Below, one piece after another: positions 58,457-64,000 of a stretch of DNA of 64,000 bases. The position numbers and the translations under genes are program-made. Source of the stretch: Smittium culicis (lineage: Eukaryota; Kickxellomycota; Harpellomycetes; Harpellales; Legeriomycetaceae); NCBI GenBank assembly GCA_001970855.1, contig LSSN01006112.1, forward strand, positions 22,659 through 86,658. The letters run 5' to 3'. A model generated the notes under the pieces. It was not told where the DNA came from and did no database searches. It was given only the letters and a program-made list of their open reading frames with translations. The stretch's first letter is position 1. The number at the start of each line of letters is the position of its first letter.

Positions 58457-58536
58457 ACGGAAGTGGTGGAATGGTATACACATGGTATTTAGGATGCCAC
58501 GGCCTAGTCGTATGGGTTCAAATCCCATCTTCCGTA
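58457..58536 (+). tRNA. trnL: tRNA-Leu (TAG)
   Basis: Acceptor ACGGAAG/CTTCCGT, anticodon loop TTTAGGA, with a variable arm. Confidence 0.92.
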
Positions 58537-58574
58537 GCCATTTTAATTAGTACATCGAAGATGGGAATTTATTT

Positions 58575-58725
58575 TAGCAGTTCGCCATCAGCTTCGTCGC
58601 GATGCAGTGGGGTGAAGCCACCAGCTTCCAAGGATGCAATCCGCAAGAAGCGAATGGCTTCCAAGGATGCTGGGAGGTTATCCCATCGAAGGATGGGCTA
58701 ACTGGGAGCTAATTGGCTGGCCCAT
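58575..58725. repeat. Composite GC-rich cluster
   Basis: CTTCGTCGCGATGCAGTGGG, GTGAAGCCACCAGCTTCCAA, GGATGCAATCCGCAAGAAGC, then CTGGGAGGTTATCCCATCGA and AGGATGGGCTAACTGGGAGC. At least three modules found separately elsewhere are joined here, which looks like nested insertion. Confidence 0.8.
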
Positions 58726-58800
58726 ACTTCGTATCTGGACCTTAAACAAGTAGGTAGCGGTAATTTAATAACCCTCCTCCAGATTTTATTTTTATAATTA

Positions 58801-59028
58801 TCAGGTATAATATTTTTAATAATAGGAAAGTCCGGCTATTCTTTTATGGTTTAATAAACCCATTATGTAAATAATGGTAGAAGAAAATATTATTCAGTAA
58901 CAAATAACGTAAAATAAATTCTCTGAAAATAGATAAATTGTTAATTTAAAAATACTAACGTAATATATATTGAATTTAAGATAAATATAAATCCTTAAAA
59001 CAGAATCCGGCTTATAATTATATTCTGA
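58801..59028 (+). ncRNA. rnpB: RNase P RNA
   Basis: RNA component of mitochondrial RNase P, which removes tRNA 5' leaders. The two universally conserved P4 strands are present: AGGAAAGTCCGGCTA at 58824-58838 and ACAGAATCCGGCTTATAA at 58999-59016. The ends TCAGGTATAAT (58801) and ATTATATTCTGA (59017-59028) pair as helix P1. The length of about 228 nt and the AT-rich middle fit the reduced fungal mitochondrial form. It lies in the tRNA-rich part of the genome whose transcripts it would process. Confidence 0.82.
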
Positions 59029-59094
59029 TAAACAGCCCTTTAAAATTCATAAGATTAATGGGTGACATTAATAAAATTAATAATCTTAGATTGG

Positions 59095-59165
59095 GAGCCA
59101 CCAGCGAATGGCATCCAAGGACGGGGTTAACTAGTAGTTAACGGCTCACACCGACCCTTCACCGC
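59095..59165. repeat. GC cluster before atp6
   Basis: GGGAGCCACCAGCGAATGGC, CAAGGACGGGGTTAACTAGT and AGTTAACGGC. The CTTCACCGCATTTA segment at 59157 recurs inverted at about 60702-60716 downstream of atp6. Confidence 0.6.
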
Positions 59166-59200
59166 ATTTAGGAAGTTAAATAATAATTTAACAAAAAAGT

Positions 59201-59329
59201 ATAACCGAAACACCCTAAAAATATTAAATATTTGGCTGGGTTAAAAACTTAAAAAATAAACTTAATAGACAATGGATTAATAATCCTGGTATTAAGTGGA
59301 GCAAACTGAAAAGGATAAAAAAAGTAAAA
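59201..59329 (+). promoter_or_regulatory. atp6 leader (original copy)
   Basis: Upstream of atp6, with ATATTTGGCTGGGTTAAAAA and AAGGATAAAAAAAG about 30 bp before the ATG. Duplicated, inverted, at 1845-1975. The AAGGATAA element is shared with the cox3 and nad5 leaders and is a candidate translation or processing signal. Confidence 0.55.
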
Positions 59330-59345
59330 AAAAGAATGATTCAAA

Positions 59346-60101
59346 ATGAATTATATATTTAACCCTTTAGAACAATTTAAAGTCCAAGAAATTTTTTCTC
59401 TATCTACTATTTTTGGATCTTTTTCATTAACTAATTCGTCATTGTACCTAGGACTAGCTACCTTAGTAGTTTTTTATTTATATAAGTCAAGCATGACTGA
59501 ACAATCAGTAAAATTAATGACATCAAACTCTTCTACTATGGTGGTAACTGAATCTTTATATAAATCAATATTAAGAATGGTAAAAGAACAAATAGGAGAA
59601 AAATATACTATATATATGCCTTTTATTTTTACATTATTTAATCTTATATTAGTGTCTAACTTAATTGGTTTAATTCCATATGGATTTTCACCTACAGCAC
59701 AATTTGCATTTCCATTAGCTTTATCAATAACAATAATATTAGGTGTAACAATTATAGGATTTCAAAAACATGGTTTAGTATTTTTTTCAGTTTTATTACC
59801 ATCAGGTACTCCATTAGGTTTAGTACCACTATTACTGCTGATTGAATTATTATCATATTTTTCAAGAGCTTTTAGTTTAGGTATACGATTGGCAGCTAAT
59901 ATTACATCAGGTCATATTTTATTAAATATTTTTTCTGGATTTATATTTAAAGCTAGTGGTTTAGTTATATTATTTACTATTATACCTTTTACTTTATTTA
60001 TATTATTAATGGGCTTAGAATTAATGGTTGCAATATTACAAGCATATGTATGGAGTATATTAACATGTATGTATATTAAAGATTCATTAATATTACATTA
60101 A
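59346..60101 (+). CDS. atp6: ATP synthase subunit 6
   Basis: 251 residues, the proton-channel a subunit of the F1Fo synthase. Landmarks: NLIGLIPYGFSPTAQFAFPL, the essential Arg in FSLGIRLAANITSGHILL, and the last helix LELMVAILQAYVWSIL. It starts at ATG 59346 (MNYIFNPLEQF). A small palindrome-like segment (TCAAGCATGACTGAAC) codes for SSMTE in the first loop, like repeats at 11960 and 29206. About 25 bp of its 3' end (TTAATATTACATTAATGG) recur at 60657-60681. Confidence 0.96.
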   Translation: MNYIFNPLEQFKVQEIFSLSTIFGSFSLTNSSLYLGLATLVVFYLYKSSMTEQSVKLMTSNSSTMVVTESLYKSILRMVKEQIGEKYTIYMPFIFTLFNLILVSNLIGLIPYGFSPTAQFAFPLALSITIILGVTIIGFQKHGLVFFSVLLPSGTPLGLVPLLLLIELLSYFSRAFSLGIRLAANITSGHILLNIFSGFIFKASGLVILFTIIPFTLFILLMGLELMVAILQAYVWSILTCMYIKDSLILH

Positions 60102-60187
60102 TGGGTTATAACGCCCCCGCCCCGGGCGCCGCCCTCCTGATTGGTATTAGATTAATTTTTATGTATTTTAAGCCCCAACTATGTAGT

Positions 60188-60262
60188 ACACTTTTAGCTT
60201 AATTGGATTAGAGCCTTAGTCTTCGAAACTAATAATTATGGGTTCGAATCCCATAGAGTGTA
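60188..60262 (+). tRNA. trnR: tRNA-Arg (TCG)
   Basis: Acceptor ACACTTT/AGAGTGT, anticodon loop CTTCGAA. Confidence 0.92.
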
Positions 60263-60276
60263 AAAAAATAAACTAA

Positions 60277-60349
60277 GGCGAATATAATTTAAAGGTAGAA
60301 TAGCAATTTGTGGCATTGTTTATATGGGTTCAATTCCCATTATTCGCCT
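60277..60349 (+). tRNA. trnH: tRNA-His (GTG)
   Basis: Acceptor GGCGAAT/ATTCGCC, anticodon loop TTGTGGC. Confidence 0.9.
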
Positions 60350-60351
60350 AA

Positions 60352-60423
60352 AGGGATTTAGCTTAATAGGAAGAGCATTTATCTTACAAATAAAGTGAGG
60401 TAGTTCGAATCTACCAATTCCTA
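60352..60423 (+). tRNA. trnV: tRNA-Val (TAC)
   Basis: Acceptor AGGGATT/AATTCCT, anticodon loop CTTACAA. Confidence 0.9.
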
Positions 60424-62104
60424 GTTCCAAGAGAGTTACGTAGTAACCCCTTTAGGGGCACATATCTTAATTTTGGAAATATTTCGTATTTCCGTTAGGT
60501 ATAACGCCCTAAATTTTTATATTACCATTTTTAATCCGCACCCTAAAATTATTGTTATATCATTTAGTTTACAGAGCCCATACGCGCTGCTTTTTTCTTT
60601 TAATAACCTTACCATTTAAATCCATTGTTATTAAATTATAAAAAAGTTACCGAAAGATCCATTAATATTACATTAATGGTCCTCCTAAGGCTCCTCGGGA
60701 GTTAAATGCGGTGAAGAAGGAGTGTGGCCGCGATGCTAGCATTCGGAAAGGAATAAAATAAAACATTAATTTTGTAGTTAGGTGATCGCTGCATAGTATT
60801 AAGCCAAGAATGGACTATTTATCGTAAAACAAAGTCCTGTTATCGCTACTCCTGGAGAAGGCGCATGAAATGCGCCTCTAACTTAAGTATTTTAGTTCTT
60901 TTAGTTGGATATCTTATGTTTTATACTGATTTTTACTTGATAAAAATGAGGATTAAACAATGTTTAATCTTTAATGAATAAAATATGTGTTAAGAGGTCA
61001 AAGACCTCGATATTTAAATATTTACTTCTTCATTTACGGGCATCGAAGGTGCCTTAAATATTTAATCATCCCCATGTGAAAACATGGCCGATAATAAAAA
61101 TAGGCACGAATTATTAAGTGAAGTAAAATATTAAGTAACTACAAAAAATAATATATCAACCCAATTAAATGTTTTCCAATATGAAATGTCTATATTGATG
61201 ATTAAATATGGAGTTAGGAAGTAACGGCCGAGCTTGCGGGGCGCCGTTAAATGAAAAACTTTAAAGCTTCCCATTCCGATAGTTTCTTATAATATCAATA
61301 TATTGATATTGAAATCTATCGGAATCTATATTTTAATTAATTTTTATCCTTTGTATTTGTTTTTACTTTTATATATTTATAATGTGTAAAAACAAAAAGG
61401 AATTGTAATTAAAAAAAAAATAACGTAGTAACTCTTATATCACCATTAAATAAAAGAAATATCATACATGGAAATTAAAAAAAATAAAAAAGGAAATAAA
61501 TTTATGATACTTTTGTATCCTACATCGGATTTAATTGATCAATATTAAAAATGTATAATACAAAATATCGGCCGATAATAGTCCGTTACTTCCTAACCAT
61601 ATTGGTCTAAAAGGCACGCATGTAATGGGGATGGAAGGAGGGGCGGTGCCCGGATAGTAGATTAGTTTGGATTATGTTATTAAAAATTGTATACAGTTAA
61701 ATAAGGAATATTTTATATAAGGCATAGAGATTAAATATTGGAGCCACCCGAGGACGGGGCGGGTTGGCTGGAAGCCATCTGCTTAAAAAAATACAAACAT
61801 GTAATGCGCAGAAGTATTACCCGCTTTTATTTTTAATTTGTCCTCTTTCTTATTATTCTTTTCGGAAACCATTATATGCCTCTCTTAATGAACCATCATC
61901 CGGATCCTATCTATCCCAATTAAAAAAGTTCTTAAAGTTATGTAGTTAGGATAATTTGGCTTAAATATTTATTGTATTTTATTAAATTGTCCCAGTTCTA
62001 CGAACTCTTAAAAATGTCATTACTTAAGGTTAAATATTCTAACTGGATTATATATCGGTTTATTTTTAACTTTTCCGATACTTTGTATCCCATGCCTGCA
62101 TATA
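60424..62104. other. Spacer between trnV and trnR
   Basis: No gene seen. It includes an atp6 3'-end fragment (60657-60681), GC-rich patches near 60690-60740 and 61220-61260, a segment with GATCGCTGCATAGTATTAAG and GGACTATTTATCG (60783-60823) that faintly resembles a group I core, a CATGTGAAAACATG palindrome at 61075, and a GC cluster at 61743-61785. Confidence 0.55.
61743..61785. repeat. GC cluster
   Basis: GCCACCCGAGGACGGGGCGG and GTTGGCTGGAAGCCATCTGC, the inverse of the cluster at 51296-51372. Confidence 0.65.
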
Positions 62105-62177
62105 ACTTGTTTAGCTTAATTGGATAAAGCAACGATCTTCTAAATTGTAGATAATGGTTCAATTCCATTAACGAGTA
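62105..62177 (+). tRNA. trnR: tRNA-Arg (TCT)
   Basis: Acceptor ACTTGTT/AACGAGT, anticodon loop CTTCTAA. Confidence 0.9.
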
Positions 62178-62999
62178 AAAATTAATATTACAGTATGGTA
62201 TGCGCAGGTTTAAATTTTTAAATAATTCATAACTTTATATTATATTGATAACCCGCCCCGGGGGCCGGCGCCCCATACTTTGTATGGGCTATTGCAACCA
62301 GATACTTTGCGAGTATCATAGATGTGTATTAAGTATCTAGAACACACCGTAGTACTAGTGATAATTAAAAAAAATAAAAATGAATATTATAGTTTAAAAA
62401 GTTTTTGGTTTAAAGCAGATGGCTTCCAGCCAACTGCATCTACCGGAAGCCCGAGACTACAATCCCCAGCCAATTCCCTCCCAGTTAGCCCATCCTTCGA
62501 TGGGATAACCTCCCAGCATCCTTGGAAGCCATTCGGTCCCAGTTACCCCATCCTTCGATGGGGTAACCTCCCTGTGAATTGGCACCAGCCTGACACAAGT
62601 TGCGGAGCGCAACCAAAATGAAGAATAAATTATCGTAACAATCAATATCTTGATTCGATATTGATTTACGAGTGATTGAAGACCGGACGTTATAATTATA
62701 TTCCACCACCATTAAAAATGGTGATGTTATTTTTAGCTGGTGAGCATCTGCTTTTAAAAATTATCATGGGATTGAATAAAGCAGCGATTAGATACAGCCA
62801 GTGTAATAGTAAAGATATCGTTCGTAGAACAAATATAAACAGGCATGTAATGGGTGGCGATTAAAAATGGGATCTTTAAAAACAAAAAAATTAGCATAAG
62901 CATAGTAAAGAAAAATAAGATAAGAATAAAAAAATTAATAAATAATTTTGATATTCTGGATCATGGATTTTAGTTTATTTACACTAAGGTTTATTTTTT
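62178..62999. other. Spacer before cob
   Basis: Contains the large GC cluster at 62415-62605, a GC-rich patch at 62250-62285 and the AT-rich cob leader. No gene or RNA is seen. Confidence 0.55.
62415..62605. repeat. Largest composite GC cluster
   Basis: A 190-bp run built from repeated modules: GCAGATGGCTTCCAGCCAAC, CCCGAGACTACAATCCCCAG, two copies of CATCCTTCGATGGG(A/G)TAACC with CAGTTAGCCC or CAGTTACCCC, and GCATCCTTGGAAGCC. Duplicated hairpins inside one island suggest repeated insertion of the same element. Confidence 0.8.
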
Positions 63000-63392
63000 A
63001 TGAAATTTTTAAAGTCTAATCCTGTTTTATCTTTAGTGAACAGTTACATTGTGGATTCTCCTGCTCCTAGTAATATTTCTTATTTATGGAATTTTGGTTC
63101 TTTATTAGGTATGTGTTTTGTAATACAAATTATTACAGGTGTAACTTTAGCTATGCATTATACACCTAATATTGATTTAGCTTTTATTAGTATAGAACAT
63201 ATTATGAGAGATGTAAATAATGGATATATTATAAGATATATGCATGCTAATGGAGCTGGATTTTTTTTTATATGTGTATACATACACATTGCTAAAGCTT
63301 TATATTATGGATCATATAGAAAACCTAGAATATTTTTATGGATTATGGGTGTTATTATTTTCTTTTTAATGATAGCTATTGGATTTATGGGT
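63000..63392 (+). CDS. cob: Cytochrome b, exon 1 (5' part only)
   Basis: Subunit of the bc1 complex. 131 codons: [20 protein letters not shown], then [20 protein letters not shown], heme-ligand histidines in AMHYTP and [20 protein letters not shown], and [11 protein letters not shown]. It ends at IGFMG, where YVLPWGQMS would follow in a complete protein. An intron begins at 63393 and the next exon lies beyond the window. Confidence 0.95.
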
Positions 63393-64000
63393 AAACCAAA
63401 TATAATTTGCCCAAAACGAAATAAACATATTAAAATATCGCGTAACTTAAAACCAATAAAAATTTATGATGATTTACATTTATTATCTACCCCGATCAGA
63501 GATCGGTGATGAAAATAAACAAAAAAGTGGTATTGAGTTCGTACCGAACTTTTATAAATGATAAAATTTATATAGGTTCTGCTATTACTAATCGTCTCAG
63601 TTCTTAGAACTGGGAAATCATTGTATTCATACTACAGGTAGTCCCCTTCTTAAAAAAGCTATAGATAAATATGGTTTAAATAATTTAAAATTTATGATAT
63701 TAGAATATTATACTGGTTTTATAAATAAAATTTAAAAAAATCACATTTAAATTTATTAGCTATTGAAACCGAGTACATTAAAATACTCAATCCTGAATAT
63801 AATATCTTAATTAATGGTGTATCTAAATTAGGTTATAAACATACAAAAGAAACTATAGATAAAATTAAAGAAAGTGGTCCGGAGGACGGAAAATTAAGAA
63901 TAGGTAATTTAAATAAAAATAAAAAATTATCAGAAAATACTATAAATTTAATAAAAAAATCTTCTAAGCTTCGTTTTATGGATAATCAATTAAAAAAAAA
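63393..64000 (+). pseudogene. Broken GIY-YIG endonuclease in a cob intron
   Basis: The frame fused to exon 1 ends at the CCGATCAGAGATCGG palindrome (63491). Beyond it are GIY-YIG family fragments in different frames: KIYIGSAITNRL (63565-63600), HTTGSPLLKKAIDKYGLNNL and KFMILEYYTGFINK (63627-63735), then AIETEYIKILNPEYNILING and SKLGYKHTKETIDKIK (63755-63870). Breaks coincide with a CAGTTCTTAGAACTGGG palindrome at 63598 and a run of A at 63732. It is the only GIY-YIG gene in the window; all others are LAGLIDADG. The intron continues past the end. Confidence 0.75.

Noticed and set aside
58471..58701. 76-codon frame
   Set aside because: Consists of trnL and a GC cluster translated.
58824..58838. 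Possible CRISPR or riboswitch explanation for structured repeats
   Set aside because: No regularly spaced direct repeats with unique spacers exist in the window, and the conserved segment here fits RNase P RNA.
60690..60900. Possible second structural RNA
   Set aside because: GC-rich patches and a faint group I-like S element are present, but no consistent fold or family signature could be made out by eye.
62322..62864. Several overlapping frames on both strands
   Set aside because: Translations of the composite GC cluster; GC-rich islands in AT-rich DNA lack stop codons by chance.

Overview
The window is part of a fungal mitochondrial genome. It is very AT-rich, carries oxidative-phosphorylation genes, rnl, rns, rps3 and 25 tRNAs, and its introns look like group I introns with LAGLIDADG or GIY-YIG endonuclease genes. 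Reading frames require TGA to be decoded as Trp. The lineage cannot be fixed from this sequence. A free-standing rps3, an rnpB-like RNA, a trnW with anticodon CCA, three CAU tRNAs and unlinked nad4L/nad5 argue against a typical filamentous ascomycete and would fit a basidiomycete or an early-diverging fungus.

Layout. Positions 1-40000 are read leftward (- strand): a chimeric membrane ORF (2082-2795), cox3 with one intron, a broken membrane ORF behind a copied cox1 5' end (10368-11443), nad5 with one intron, cox1 with 12 exons and 11 endonuclease-bearing introns (22088-36849), and nad4 with a ~228-residue C-terminal extension. Positions 40000-46700 are a repeat-rich spacer where the main coding strand switches. 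From 46.7 kb most genes read rightward: rnl, rns, atp8, trnN, trnS, nad4L, (rps3 on -), a dense tRNA block on both strands, nad6, nad1, trnS, trnP, nad3, trnL, rnpB, atp6, trnR, trnH, trnV, trnR and the first exon of cob, whose intron runs off the end. cox2, nad2, atp9 and the rest of cob were not found and presumably lie outside.

The genes encode subunits of complexes I (nad1, 3, 4, 4L, 5, 6), III (cob), IV (cox1, 3) and V (atp6, 8), plus translation RNAs, one small-subunit ribosomal protein and the RNA of RNase P. The tRNA set covers all 20 amino acids.

The most unusual theme is leader capture. The 5' leaders of cox1, cox3 and atp6 each have a second copy, and each copy lies in front of a non-core ORF rich in membrane segments. 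One of these ORFs is homologous to the extra C-terminal domain of nad4, and another has a decayed relative next to cox1. This resembles the chimeric ORFs of plant mitochondria. A second theme is heavy invasion by GC-rich hairpin clusters and short palindromes, which also occur inside rRNA, tRNA spacers, intron endonuclease genes and apparently core coding genes.
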